From assembly GCF_963663645.1 (NCBI RefSeq), contig NZ_OY760499.1, forward strand, positions 1-64,000: a stretch of 64,000 nt of DNA, in the 5' to 3' direction. A program made the position numbers and the translations under genes. Position 1 is the stretch's first letter, and each line of letters opens with the position of its first letter. This stretch comes from an uncultured Trichococcus sp. GTDB lineage: Bacteria; Bacillota; Bacilli; Lactobacillales; Aerococcaceae. The notes under the pieces are model-generated. The model was not told the origin of the DNA. It searched no databases and saw only the letters and a list, made by a program, of their open reading frames with translations. Positions 25,237-33,913 of the stretch are shown in pieces.

Positions 25237-26229
25237 ATGTCAACAAAGGAAAAAGTCCTGCAGTTTCTGGAACAGCATAAAGGCGAAAGCATTTCCGGCC
25301 AAGATTTGGCTGATCAATTGGAAGTATCCAGAACATCCGTGTGGAAGGCAATCAATGGCCTGAAAAAAGAAGGCTACCAAATAGAAGCAACTACGAATAA
25401 AGGGTATCAACTATCGGTCGATACCGATTTGTTATCGGAAGCAGCCATCGTGCCGCTGCTGTCGGAAGCACTGAAAGGCCACCGGATCATCGCACACAAA
25501 ACAATCGATTCGACCAACCTGGAGGCCAAACGGATCGTCAACGAAGAGGCAACCTTCGAAGGCGTAATCTTATCGGAAGAACAGACAAAGGGCAGAGGCC
25601 GTTTGGGAAGAGTTTTCTACTCACCGAGCGAATCGGGTCTGTACATGAGTTTGGTTCTAAAGCCGGCTGCCGATATGGATAACGCTACCTTGATCACGAC
25701 AGCCGCAGCCGTCGCCGTCTGCCAAGCGATCGAAACGTTGACGGGAAAAAATCCGCAGATCAAATGGGTAAACGACATCTTCCTGGATGGCAGGAAAGTC
25801 TGCGGCATCCTGACCGAAGGGATCATCGACATGGAGTCGCGGACAATCGGAACGATCATCTTAGGGATCGGCTTGAACTTCCGGGCTCCAAAAACGGATT
25901 TCCCCGATGAAATCCAGTCGATCGCCGGCACGTTGTTCGATTCAAAAAATGCCGTGGTGACACGGAACCAAATGGCTGCCGAAATACTCAACCGTTTTTA
26001 TGTCCTTTATCCTGATTTGGCATCCCGTTCCTACCTGGACGAGTACCGCAAACGCTGTTTCGTCTTGGGTGAACAAGTCACTTTCCCGCAAGGAAATGAA
26101 ACAATCGAAGCCAAAGCGATTGCAATCGACGACGATGGCGGACTTGTTGTGGCATTGCCGAACGGGGAAACGAAAACCCTGACCTATGGCGAAATCAGCA
26201 TCAAAATCAAAAAGAGAGAAGGAAAATAA
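25237..26229 (+). CDS. birA: BirA: biotin-protein ligase / biotin repressor
   Basis: 330 residues from the ATG behind GGAGGGAAAGG. The N-terminal winged helix (GQDLADQLEVSRTSVWKAIN, about 20-39) binds the operator seen upstream. The catalytic domain has the biotinyl-AMP loop GRGRLGRVFYSP (about 124-135), KWVNDIFLDGRKVCGIL and GIGLNF. It activates biotin and attaches it to carboxylases; the biotinyl-AMP form represses. It is followed by bioY after 1 bp, so uptake and sensing are co-expressed. Confidence 0.95.
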   Translation: MSTKEKVLQFLEQHKGESISGQDLADQLEVSRTSVWKAINGLKKEGYQIEATTNKGYQLSVDTDLLSEAAIVPLLSEALKGHRIIAHKTIDSTNLEAKRIVNEEATFEGVILSEEQTKGRGRLGRVFYSPSESGLYMSLVLKPAADMDNATLITTAAAVAVCQAIETLTGKNPQIKWVNDIFLDGRKVCGILTEGIIDMESRTIGTIILGIGLNFRAPKTDFPDEIQSIAGTLFDSKNAVVTRNQMAAEILNRFYVLYPDLASRSYLDEYRKRCFVLGEQVTFPQGNETIEAKAIAIDDDGGLVVALPNGETKTLTYGEISIKIKKREGK

Positions 26230-26230
26230 C

Positions 26231-26758
26231 ATGAAATTATCAACAAGAGATTTGACCCAAATCAGCATATTCGCGGCTTTGACATTCGTCAGCGGCTTTC
26301 TGAGCATACCCGTGGGACCCATTCCGATCACCTTGCAGACACTTTTGGTGCTGCTGACCGGCTTCTTTCTGCGTCCAAAAGCTGCTTTCTTCGCGCAATC
26401 ATTGCACCTGTTACTGAAATTATTGCTTGGAGGATTCCAATCTTTATTGTCGCCCAGCTTCGGCTTTGTTTTTGGCTTTGTCGCAGCCGCTACGTTGATT
26501 TCTTATCTTGTGCACAAAAAAGAAGGCAGCTTTTTGAATTACGGGATTGCTGCTGTTGCCGGCACCATCGTCATGTACGCAATCGGACTGCCTTACATGG
26601 CTGCAATTCTGAATGGTGTCATGGGCAATCAATTCGGCTTGGCGGAAATTTTCCAGATGGGCATGATTTTGTTCATTCCGGGAGACATCGGCAAAGCCTT
26701 GTTGGCCATCATCCTGGCTGACCGTTTAAAAGGTCGTGCCCGCGTATTCCAGCACTGA
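26231..26758 (+). CDS. bioY: BioY biotin ECF transporter S component
   Basis: 175 residues with six membrane helices. TQISIFAALTFVSGFLSIPVGPIPITLQTL is the BioY N-terminal signature, and GGFQSLLSPSFGFVFGF lines the biotin site. The protein captures biotin and works with a shared EcfAA'T module encoded elsewhere. The start follows GAAGGAAAAT, 1 bp after birA. Control by the BirA operator is expected. Confidence 0.93.
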   Translation: MKLSTRDLTQISIFAALTFVSGFLSIPVGPIPITLQTLLVLLTGFFLRPKAAFFAQSLHLLLKLLLGGFQSLLSPSFGFVFGFVAAATLISYLVHKKEGSFLNYGIAAVAGTIVMYAIGLPYMAAILNGVMGNQFGLAEIFQMGMILFIPGDIGKALLAIILADRLKGRARVFQH

Positions 26759-26790
26759 TTTCGTTTTTTGAAAAATAAATGATTTTAAAG

Positions 26791-26830
26791 GCATCCAAAA
26801 CCGCTGTCTGGCGGCCCTGGATGTTTTTTT
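26791..26830 (+). terminator. Terminator of birA-bioY
   Basis: GCATCCA and TGGATG arms with an inner CCGC/GGCGG stem, then T7. Confidence 0.8.
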
Positions 26831-26865
26831 CTCGAAATAATATCTCGAATTCGTGAATATATAAC

Positions 26866-26918
26866 TTGAAATACATTCCGGGATGTGGCATAATGATATT
26901 AAGCTTACGAAATGTAAG
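26866..26918 (+). promoter_or_regulatory. FMN-reductase promoter with a palindromic operator candidate
   Basis: TTGAAA (26866-26871) and CATAAT (26889-26894) are 17 bp apart. CTTAC-GAAAT-GTAAG (26904-26918), a perfect 5+5 inverted repeat, lies at the expected transcription start. It recalls the TTAC..GTAA operators of MarR/DUF24 redox repressors such as YodB. Regulator identity is a guess. Confidence 0.55.
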
Positions 26919-27062
26919 AGAGGTGAAGGTGAGGCCTTCATTGAAAATCAAGCGCATGGAGGAAAAAAATTGGAAAGCACACCTATAATATCTCGAATTA
27001 GTAAAGCTTTATTCGGAAGTAAAAATACAACAATAACTATAAACGAAAAGGGGAAAACAACT

Positions 27063-27620
27063 ATGAAAATCGGAATTATCTCAGGAAGCGTACGTGAAGG
27101 AAGAAACTCAGCAGCAGTATCGGAATGGATCCATGAATTTGCCGAAAAACGCAATGATGGTGGCATCGAATACGAAATCGTAGCTTTGGCAAACTATGAC
27201 TTGCCTTTGTTGGGCGCCAAATTACCTGAAGACCGCCAAGCAGCAGCTGGCTCAGCGATTCAAGCTTGGTCGGAAAAAATGGCTTCATTCGACGGATACG
27301 TGTTTGTGACACCTGAATACAACCATGCAGTCGGTGGCGCTTTGAAAAATGCGTTGGATTTCCTGAAGCCTGAAGTTGCCGATAAAGCCGCCGGGTTTGT
27401 AGGATACGGAAGCTTGGGCGGGGCCCGCGCACACGAAAACATGCGCGTCATCCTTGGCGAGTTGAGCGTAGCGACAGTGCACACAACAGTGAACTTCTCA
27501 TTGATGACTGATTTCGAGAACATGAGCAATTTTGTGCCGAACGATTACCATGCAGGCAATGCGACAGCGATGTTAGATGAATTGATCAAATGGTCCGGAG
27601 CACTGAAAACAATCCGTTAA
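27063..27620 (+). CDS. NADPH-dependent FMN reductase (flavodoxin-like)
   Basis: 185 residues from the ATG behind AAAGGGG; a longer frame upstream is leader DNA. The FMN phosphate loop is IISGSVREGRNS (about 4-15), TPEYNHAVGGALKNALDFL (about 79-97) is the family signature, and GYGSLGGARAHENMR follows. It transfers electrons from NAD(P)H to flavin, quinone or azo substrates. The upstream palindrome suggests redox- or quinone-responsive control. A strong terminator follows. Confidence 0.9.
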   Translation: MKIGIISGSVREGRNSAAVSEWIHEFAEKRNDGGIEYEIVALANYDLPLLGAKLPEDRQAAAGSAIQAWSEKMASFDGYVFVTPEYNHAVGGALKNALDFLKPEVADKAAGFVGYGSLGGARAHENMRVILGELSVATVHTTVNFSLMTDFENMSNFVPNDYHAGNATAMLDELIKWSGALKTIR

Positions 27621-27647
27621 TAATAGGAAGAACAATAATGATGAGGG

Positions 27648-27678
27648 GAGACCGCCATGCGCACATGGCGGTCTTTTT
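27648..27678 (+). terminator. Terminator of the FMN reductase gene
   Basis: AGACCGCCATG and CATGGCGGTCT arms, CGCA loop, T5. Confidence 0.9.
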
Positions 27679-27822
27679 CGCATTATCAGAGAAATGCATC
27701 CTTCATATTTCATCCATTGCTTTTCTGAAAGTGAGCGTCTATACTGATACGTACTGAGCTTGCAAGCAAGCATTCGAATCAAGTGATCAGCATATACGAA
27801 AAAAGCAATCGGAGGAGATAAA

Positions 27823-28509
27823 GTGGTTTTGTTGGGAAGTTTGGTCAACGGCGCTGCCATCGTTTTAGGAGGCAGTATCGGTCTGATTTTGAAGAAAGGT
27901 TTATCGGATAGGATAGCCAGAGCTGTGATGAACGCTTTGGCGCTGTGCGTCCTTTACATCGGCGTGAGCGGCATGTTGAATGGCGAGAATATATTGATCA
28001 CCATTTTATCGATGGTGTTTGGGACTTTGGTCGGCGAATGGATCGATTTGGACAAAAAAATCAATCAGTTGGGGGATACGATCGAAAAGAATGTTTCTTC
28101 ACCTGATGATGAAGTGTCGGTATCGAAAGGATTCGTGACCGCAAGCCTCTTGTTCTGTGTCGGCGCGATGGCCATTGTCGGTGCGTTGCAGAGCGGTTTG
28201 ACAGGCAATCACGATACGCTTTTCGCGAAATCACTGATTGATGGTATCGCGGCTATCGTGATGGCATCGAGTCTGGGGATCGGAGTGTTGCTTTCAGCAG
28301 TATTGGTCCTTATTTATGAAGGTGGGATTACGCTTTTTGCCAATGTCCTTGCGCCTCTTTTGACGGATTCTGTGATCAACGAAATGACGTGCGTGGGGTC
28401 ACTATTGATTGTTGGTCTGGCCTTGAACATGTTGAAGTTGACGGATCTGAAGATCATGAATTATGCGCCTGCTGTCTTTTTCCCGATCCTTTTCGGATTT
28501 TTTATGTGA
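27823..28509 (+). CDS. DUF554 membrane protein
   Basis: 228 residues, start GTG (27823) behind GGAGGAG. Six or seven hydrophobic helices. The Gly-rich start (LGSLVNGAAIVLGGSIGLILKKG) and FVTASLLFCVGAMAIVGALQSG are family hallmarks (B. subtilis YqgA type). Function is unproven; a transporter-like role is assumed for the family. Monocistronic between two terminators. Confidence 0.88.
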   Translation: MVLLGSLVNGAAIVLGGSIGLILKKGLSDRIARAVMNALALCVLYIGVSGMLNGENILITILSMVFGTLVGEWIDLDKKINQLGDTIEKNVSSPDDEVSVSKGFVTASLLFCVGAMAIVGALQSGLTGNHDTLFAKSLIDGIAAIVMASSLGIGVLLSAVLVLIYEGGITLFANVLAPLLTDSVINEMTCVGSLLIVGLALNMLKLTDLKIMNYAPAVFFPILFGFFM

Positions 28510-28515
28510 ACAATG

Positions 28516-28547
28516 AAAAAAGACGTCCGCTATGGGACGTCTTTTTT
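28516..28547. terminator. Terminator of the DUF554 gene
   Basis: AAAAAAGACGTCC and GGGACGTCTTTTTT around GCTAT. Confidence 0.9.
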
Positions 28548-28611
28548 GTATAACGGCTCTGCCTCCCTTATAATCGGTATCAAGGAAACCTAATGGAAAG
28601 GGGACAGGGTG

Positions 28612-29187
28612 ATGTGCGGACGTTATGCGCTTGAAACTACAAAAAGGGAGCTATGGGAAAGGTACCTGTTGGGAGAAATGGCAGAGGATGTCGAAGTGCG
28701 TGCGGAAATATTCCCGACCAACAGCACGCCGCTGATCATGCCGGGCAACGAGCTGGTTCACCACAGATGGGGATTTGTGGAGCCTTTCGCTAAGCGCCCT
28801 CTGATCAATGCCCGAGCGGAAACCATCCTCGAAAAGCCGACATTCAGCCAGCCGTTCCGGACAGCGCGTTGTTTGGTGCCGGCTACTGCATTTTTCGAAT
28901 GGGAAAAAGTCGGCGAAGAAAAGCTGAAACGGAAAATTGCCGTATCGGATATCCCGATTTTTTCGATGGCAGGCATCCTGAAGACGTATCAGGATGAAAA
29001 CGGCAAACCTTTTACAGCTTTTTCCATCATCACCACTGACGCCAACGACCAGATGCGTGCCATCCACGATCGCATGCCGGTGATACTGGAGCCTGAAGAT
29101 GAAGCCTTTTATCTGGATCAGAAGGCCGATCCGAAATTGGTTTGGGAGTTGCTGAAACCGACAGAACGTCGGCTGCTGATCCAATGA
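28612..29187 (+). CDS. SRAP-family abasic-site protein (YedK/HMCES)
   Basis: 191 residues. The start is set at the second of two adjacent ATGs because Cys must follow Met1: Cys2, freed by Met removal, crosslinks to abasic sites in single-stranded DNA. Other active-site residues are visible: NARAE with Asn67, FFEW with Glu96 and IHDRMPVIL with His152. The protein shields AP sites at replication forks. No LexA box was spotted upstream. Monocistronic; no terminator is obvious after it. Confidence 0.92.
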   Translation: MCGRYALETTKRELWERYLLGEMAEDVEVRAEIFPTNSTPLIMPGNELVHHRWGFVEPFAKRPLINARAETILEKPTFSQPFRTARCLVPATAFFEWEKVGEEKLKRKIAVSDIPIFSMAGILKTYQDENGKPFTAFSIITTDANDQMRAIHDRMPVILEPEDEAFYLDQKADPKLVWELLKPTERRLLIQ

Positions 29188-29240
29188 GCAATTGCTATTC
29201 CGTAAAATGAGAACACGCTCATCTGAATTTAATTTTATCG

Positions 29241-29269
29241 TTGACATCCTTATCTGATTCTTATAAACT
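29241..29269 (+). promoter_or_regulatory. Promoter of the Cys-leader / ABC lipoprotein transcript
   Basis: TTGACA (29241-29246) and TAAACT (29264-29269) at 17 bp spacing, about 36 bp before the leader-peptide ATG. Confidence 0.75.
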
Positions 29270-29304
29270 GAAAGCAACAAATAAATGACGTGCGAGGAGA
29301 ACTT

Positions 29305-29376
29305 ATGCAAACGCAATCAACAGAACGCAACCCCATCCATAGCTTTGACTTTAGCTACTTTAGATGCTGTTTGTAG
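29305..29376 (+). CDS. 23-residue leader peptide with tandem Cys codons
   Basis: A small frame with a good ribosome site (GAGGAGAACTT) that ends ...SYFRCCL-stop, with TGC TGT as the third- and second-last codons. It has the same length (23 residues) and position as the leu leader at 31019. It sits between a promoter and a multi-hairpin region ending in an intrinsic terminator. I infer a leader peptide whose translation reports charged tRNA-Cys. It has no other protein-like features. Confidence 0.55.
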   Translation: MQTQSTERNPIHSFDFSYFRCCL

Positions 29377-29457
29377 ACATGTCCGACATGGATGCAAACA
29401 ATGAACAAAAATTTGTTTGTATCTATGAAAGCTGAAGCATTTTTGCGTGATGTGACA

Positions 29458-29553
29458 AGCTCCATAGATGAAAAAATCTATTTGGGCTGTTGAGTTTTCA
29501 TAAACTTACCTTAGCAAAAGCCCATTTAGATAATCGTATCTAAATGGGTTTTT
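29458..29553 (+). promoter_or_regulatory. Attenuator ahead of the ABC substrate-binding gene
   Basis: Three mutually exclusive segments: AGCTCCATAGAT (29458-29469), ATCTATTTGGGCT (29476-29488) and AGCCCATTTAGATA (29519-29532). The first two can pair, the last two can pair, or the third can form the terminator with TATCTAAATGGG (29537-29548) followed by T5. This is the usual switch of transcription attenuation. The gap between the leader stop and the first segment (about 80 nt) holds two more small hairpins. Confidence 0.65.
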
Positions 29554-29622
29554 GCGTATTCGGAACAAACAATTGCTTGCATAAGCAGTTCTCGCGCAAA
29601 TTAAAAAATAGGGGGAAATGAA

Positions 29623-30630
29623 ATGATTGGAATGGATTGGAAAAAGAAAGTAGCGACAACCTTGGCACTGACTTCTGCCTTATTGCTTGGTGCATGCGCC
29701 GGCGGTACAGATGAGGCGACGGATTCTTCCGCAGCAAGCTCAACAGTATCAGCGGATGCTGTGCGCATCGGTATCCTGCAGATCCTCGAACATGAATCAT
29801 TATCAGCTGCACGCACGGGTTTCTTGGAAGTTTTGGAGGAAGCCGGTTATGTCGAAGGCGACAATCTGATCGTGGATTATCAAAATGCCCAAGGAGACCA
29901 AGCCAACCTGCAGAGTATGGCCGAGCGTTTGGCCGGCAGCAACGATCTCATTTTAGGGATTTCGACACCAGCATCACAAGCAATAGCGAACGCTGAAAAA
30001 GAAAATGCGGTTCTGTTCACTGCTGTAACCGATCCAATCGATGCCGGACTTGTGGCAAGCTCAGAAGAGCCGGGTGCGAACATCACCGGAACAAGCGACC
30101 AAGCACCGATGGACAAACAGATCGAATTGCTGTTGTCGATCGTACCTAGTGCGGAAACAGTCGGCATCATCTTCAACTCCAGCGAAATGAATTCCATTGT
30201 ACAGAGCGATCAAGCGAAAGCCTTATTGGAAGCTGCAGGCGTGAACGTTGAAATCATGACTGTAACATCTACAAATGATGTCCAACAGGTTATGGAGTCA
30301 TTGGTACAAAAAGTGGATGCGATCTACATCCCGACGGACAATACCTTATCCAGCACGATGGCTACTGTCGGCCAAATCGCTATGGAAGCCAAAATCCCGG
30401 TCATTCCTGGTGCGACTGAAATGGTGGAAGCTGGGGGTCTTGCGACTTACGGAATCGACTTCAAGGAATTAGGCCGCCAAACAGGCGAAATGGCTTTGCA
30501 GATTCTGGAAGAAGGCAAGCTTCCTTCCGATTTGCCTGTCCAATTCCCTGAGACACTGAAATTGGTCATCAATGAAGAGATGGCTGAAGCGCTGGGCATC
30601 GATCCAGACAGCATCAAATTGCCTGAATAA
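29623..30630 (+). CDS. ABC transporter substrate-binding lipoprotein (PF04392 type)
   Basis: 335 residues. The lipobox is LLGAC (LALTSALLLGACAGG), then a Ser/Thr/Ala linker. The two-lobed periplasmic-binding fold (about 45-330) has VRIGILQILEHESLSAARTG and GTSDQAPMDKQIELLLSIVP, typical of the ABC_sub_bind family that includes the TrpX-like amino-acid receptors. Permease and ATPase genes, which normally follow, are absent: a terminator comes next. It must therefore use a transporter encoded elsewhere or be an orphan. The upstream Cys-codon attenuator hints at a sulfur amino-acid ligand. That is inference. Confidence 0.87.
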   Translation: MIGMDWKKKVATTLALTSALLLGACAGGTDEATDSSAASSTVSADAVRIGILQILEHESLSAARTGFLEVLEEAGYVEGDNLIVDYQNAQGDQANLQSMAERLAGSNDLILGISTPASQAIANAEKENAVLFTAVTDPIDAGLVASSEEPGANITGTSDQAPMDKQIELLLSIVPSAETVGIIFNSSEMNSIVQSDQAKALLEAAGVNVEIMTVTSTNDVQQVMESLVQKVDAIYIPTDNTLSSTMATVGQIAMEAKIPVIPGATEMVEAGGLATYGIDFKELGRQTGEMALQILEEGKLPSDLPVQFPETLKLVINEEMAEALGIDPDSIKLPE

Positions 30631-30636
30631 TCTATG

Positions 30637-30685
30637 CACAAAAAACGAGGCTGCCACACTAGGTGCGGTAGCCTCGTTTTTTGTG
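30637..30685. terminator. Terminator after the substrate-binding gene
   Basis: ACAAAAAACGAGGCTGCC and GGTAGCCTCGTTTTTTGT arms, effective in both directions. Confidence 0.9.
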
Positions 30686-30707
30686 CTGTCCAGGATTTTA
30701 GCGCTCT

Positions 30708-30838
30708 GCTCCGGGGAACGGAGGTTTCGCCGGAGTTCGACTAACATTTAGAGTTGCCTCCTCCGATGAGCGGGGCTTCGCCGGAGATGAGGCCGAAAAT
30801 GACCGGTGAACTCCGATGAAAGGGGCCTAACCGGAGCT
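30708..30838. repeat. Hairpin array D (period 50-52 bp)
   Basis: Palindromes with CTCCGG or CTCCGA left arms and CCGGAG right arms at 30709-30735, 30761-30786 and 30811-30836, after a terminator. Centres such as TGAGCGGGGCTTC and TGAAAGGGGCCTAA keep the shared GA..GGGGC pattern. No gene is visible between 30686 and 30926. Confidence 0.8.
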
Positions 30839-30926
30839 GCGGGCTACCCGCAATCCACCGCAATCCACTACGTTGCTCCGATTCAACACACCGTTACACG
30901 ATTTTGTAAGGAAATGGTAAAAGGGG

Positions 30927-30955
30927 TTGACAAAAGAAGCCGCATTGCATAAAAT
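30927..30955 (+). promoter_or_regulatory. Promoter of the leu operon
   Basis: TTGACA (30927-30932) and TAAAAT (30950-30955) with 17-bp spacing. Confidence 0.85.
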
Positions 30956-31018
30956 GAGAATACGATAATAAAACTTAATGAAAAATTAGAAGGCTACAAA
31001 AAAGAGGAGGGGATCGTC

Positions 31019-31090
31019 ATGGAAGATGCAAACGTATCAGCTAACGTAATCATGGGGACTACCCCTTCTTTTAACGGCTTATTATTATAG
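31019..31090 (+). CDS. leuL: Leu operon leader peptide
   Basis: 23 codons after a strong ribosome site (AGAGGAGGGG). It ends with GGC TTA TTA TTA TAG, that is three consecutive Leu codons right before the stop. Ribosome stalling there when leucyl-tRNA is scarce would keep the overlapping hairpin (31089-31131) open. It precedes leuA with a terminator in between, the classic attenuation layout. Confidence 0.85.
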   Translation: MEDANVSANVIMGTTPSFNGLLL

Positions 31091-31212
31091 CAGGGCTTGG
31101 ACACTGGAATATCAGTCGTTTGAGCCCTGCTTGGCATTGACAAATAATGGGGCTGAAGCGATTATTTATTGACCTTCGAAATGCATCCATTATTTGTGGA
31201 TGCATTTTTTTT
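31089..31212 (+). promoter_or_regulatory. Leucine attenuator
   Basis: The first hairpin AGCAGGGCT / AGCCCTGCT (31089-31097, 31123-31131) starts at the leader stop codon. ACAAATAATGG (31140-31150) can pair with nearby ATTATTT (31161-31167) or with CCATTATTTGT (31187-31197). The latter is part of the terminator AAATGCATCCA...TGGATGCATTT plus T-run (31179-31212). The antiterminator pairing is a perfect 11 bp. Confidence 0.85.
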
Positions 31213-31277
31213 CGAAATTTACTCTTATGATTCTTTAATGAAACCAATAAACGAAAAATGAACCGGAGGAAAAGACC

Positions 31278-32834
31278 ATGACCGAAAAACAGTATATTCA
31301 ATTCTTTGATACGACCCTGCGCGACGGGGAACAGACGCCTGGCGTGAACTTCAATACGAAGGAGAAAGTACAGATTGCCTTGCAGATGGAAAAATGGGGG
31401 ATCGATGTCATCGAGGCAGGGTTCCCGATTTCTTCAGAAGGAGACTTCGAAGCGGTAAAGGCGATCGCCGGCGCTGTCAAAAACATGACGGTAGCAGGAC
31501 TTGCGCGTTGCAATGAAAAGGATATCGATGCGGCTTATGAAGCCTTGAAGGATGCGGCAGATCCACAGATCCACATTTTTATTGCGACCAGCCCCGTCCA
31601 TATGGAATTCAAGCTGAAAATGAGCAAAGAAGAAGTGCTGGCCTCTGTTGCACACCATGTGGCATACGCTAAATCAAAATTCGAGAAAGTCCAGTTCTCT
31701 CCTGAGGATGCGACCAGAAGCGATTGGGATTTTTTGGTTGAAGTCGTCAATCTAGCTATCGAAAAGGGTGCAACGGTCATCAACATTCCTGATACCGTTG
31801 GCTATACCAATCCGACCGAATTCGGCAATCTCTTCAAATACCTGAAGCAAAACGTAACCCGCTTTGATGACGTAATTTTCTCCTCCCATTGCCACGACGA
31901 TCTGGGTATGGCAACGGCAAACGCTTTGGCTGCAGTCGAAAATGGCGCGCTTCGGGTAGAAGGCACCATCAACGGAATCGGAGAGCGTGCAGGAAATACG
32001 GCACTTGAGGAAGTTGCAGTCGCGCTTCACATCCGCAAAAACTATTATGAAAAAGAAACGGGTATGGTGCTCAAGGAAACGAAGCGCACGAGCGATTTGG
32101 TCAGCCGTCTTTCCGGCATGCCAATTCCGCGCAACAAAGCCGTCATCGGCGGCAATGCCTACGCACACGAGTCCGGTATCCATCAGGATGGTGTGCTGAA
32201 GAACCCGGAAACATACGAAATCATCACACCGCAATTGGTCGGTGTGGAGCATAACTCATTGCCGCTTGGCAAGCTTTCCGGCCGGCACGCCTTTGTGGAT
32301 CGGATTGCGCAAATGGGCTATGAAATAACCGATCCGGCTGAAATCAAAATACTGTTCGCCCGCTTCAAAGAACTGGCTGACAAGAAGAAGAACGTCACCG
32401 AAGAGGACATCCATGCGCTGATGGTGGGCAAATCGATCGAGGATGAATCGGCTTACGAGCTGAAACGCCTGCAAGTGCAGTTTGTGAAAGATGGCGTCCA
32501 AGCGGCAATCGTCGGCATCCAGGACAAGGGCAATAAAGATGCGAAGATGCAGGATTCCGCGACCGGATCGGGAAGCATCGAAGCGATCTACAACACCATC
32601 AACCGCATTATGGAGCAAGAAATCATTCTGAAGGAATACAACATTGAAGCCATCACAGGCGGGAAAGATGCCCAAGCAGAAGTGCACGTTGTCGTTGAGG
32701 ATGAGGACGGCAAGAGCTATAACGGCACAGGCATCGACTTCGACGTCCTGACGGCATCCGCGAAAGCGTATATCCAAGCCAGCGGAAAAGCAAAAAATAA
32801 ACAGACAATAGAAAAAGTATCAGCACATTTCTGA
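31278..32834 (+). CDS. leuA: 2-isopropylmalate synthase
   Basis: 518 residues. It condenses acetyl-CoA with 2-ketoisovalerate, the first committed step to leucine. The catalytic TIM barrel begins [16 protein letters not shown] (about 9-24) and has the metal-site [12 protein letters not shown] (about 200). The C-terminal LeuA dimer domain (about 390-505) is the site of leucine feedback. The ribosome site is CCGGAGG. First structural gene of leuABCD; the stop codon is followed closely by leuB. Confidence 0.96.
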   Translation: MTEKQYIQFFDTTLRDGEQTPGVNFNTKEKVQIALQMEKWGIDVIEAGFPISSEGDFEAVKAIAGAVKNMTVAGLARCNEKDIDAAYEALKDAADPQIHIFIATSPVHMEFKLKMSKEEVLASVAHHVAYAKSKFEKVQFSPEDATRSDWDFLVEVVNLAIEKGATVINIPDTVGYTNPTEFGNLFKYLKQNVTRFDDVIFSSHCHDDLGMATANALAAVENGALRVEGTINGIGERAGNTALEEVAVALHIRKNYYEKETGMVLKETKRTSDLVSRLSGMPIPRNKAVIGGNAYAHESGIHQDGVLKNPETYEIITPQLVGVEHNSLPLGKLSGRHAFVDRIAQMGYEITDPAEIKILFARFKELADKKKNVTEEDIHALMVGKSIEDESAYELKRLQVQFVKDGVQAAIVGIQDKGNKDAKMQDSATGSGSIEAIYNTINRIMEQEIILKEYNIEAITGGKDAQAEVHVVVEDEDGKSYNGTGIDFDVLTASAKAYIQASGKAKNKQTIEKVSAHF

Positions 32835-32851
32835 TGAGGGGGAAAAGTAAG

Positions 32852-33898
32852 ATGAATTATACGATTGCAGCATTGCCCGGAGATGGCATTGGACCAGAGA
32901 TAATGGAAAGCGGCTTGACTTTGCTGGAAACACTCGGCAAAAAATTTCATCATGAATTCAACGTGACGGTTTACCCATTCGGAGGTGCCGGCATTGATGA
33001 AACCGGCGATCCGATTCCACCACAAACAATCAAAGGCTGTTCGGAAGCTGACGCGATCCTTTTGGCCGCAATCGGCGGGCCGAAATGGGAAAAAGCCGAG
33101 AAAACACCGGAAGATGGCCTTTTGCAATTGCGTAAGACATTGGGACTTTTCTCGAATATCCGCCCGATCGCGGTCAGCGACAGCATCGCCCACCTGTCAC
33201 CGTTGAAGACGGAACGGGTAAAAGGCACTGACTTCATCGTGGTCCGCGAATTGACAGGCGGCCTGTACTTCGGCCAGCCGAAGCACTGGAACGATGAGGA
33301 AGCGACAGATACTCTCTTCTATAAGAAGAGCGAAATCGATCGGATCGTCCGCCAAGCATTTGACATCGCGATGACGCGCAGCAAAAAGCTGACTTCCGTC
33401 GACAAAGCGAACGTATTGGCCAGCAGCAAACTGTGGCGCAAGACCGTTAATGAAATCGCGACAGAATATCCGGAAGTCACCGTCGATCATTTGTATGTCG
33501 ATGCGGCTTCGATGAAAATCATCCAAGATCCGACTTCATTCGATGTCATCGTAACTGAAAACATGTTCGGGGATATCCTTAGCGACGAAGCATCCGTCAT
33601 CACAGGCTCATTAGGCATGCTGCCTTCCGGAAGCCATGCGGTATCTGGTCCATCCCTATATGAACCAATCCATGGTTCCGCACCGGACATCGCCGGTAAA
33701 AACATCGCAAATCCGATGTCGATGATCCTGTCCGTTGCCATGATGCTGCGTCAAAGCTTCCAGCTGCATGAAGAGGCTGCTGCGCTTGAAAAAGCGGCCT
33801 CCGAGGTGATGAATGCCGGTTTCCTGACGGCTGATCTGGGCGGCACGACGACAACGACAGCATTTACTGAACAAGTGAAAGTCATTTTGGAAAAGTGA
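32852..33898 (+). CDS. leuB: 3-isopropylmalate dehydrogenase
   Basis: 348 residues from the ATG behind GAGGGGGA; a start 18 nt earlier is less likely. It oxidises and decarboxylates 3-isopropylmalate with NAD. ALPGDGIGPEIM is at the N-terminus, the substrate Arg pair is near VVRELTGGLYFG, and the Mg-binding DILSDEAS plus GSAPDIAGKNIANP are the family motif. Third enzymatic step of the pathway. Confidence 0.96.
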   Translation: MNYTIAALPGDGIGPEIMESGLTLLETLGKKFHHEFNVTVYPFGGAGIDETGDPIPPQTIKGCSEADAILLAAIGGPKWEKAEKTPEDGLLQLRKTLGLFSNIRPIAVSDSIAHLSPLKTERVKGTDFIVVRELTGGLYFGQPKHWNDEEATDTLFYKKSEIDRIVRQAFDIAMTRSKKLTSVDKANVLASSKLWRKTVNEIATEYPEVTVDHLYVDAASMKIIQDPTSFDVIVTENMFGDILSDEASVITGSLGMLPSGSHAVSGPSLYEPIHGSAPDIAGKNIANPMSMILSVAMMLRQSFQLHEEAAALEKAASEVMNAGFLTADLGGTTTTTAFTEQVKVILEK

Positions 33899-33913
33899 AG
33901 GGGAGTACACAGT

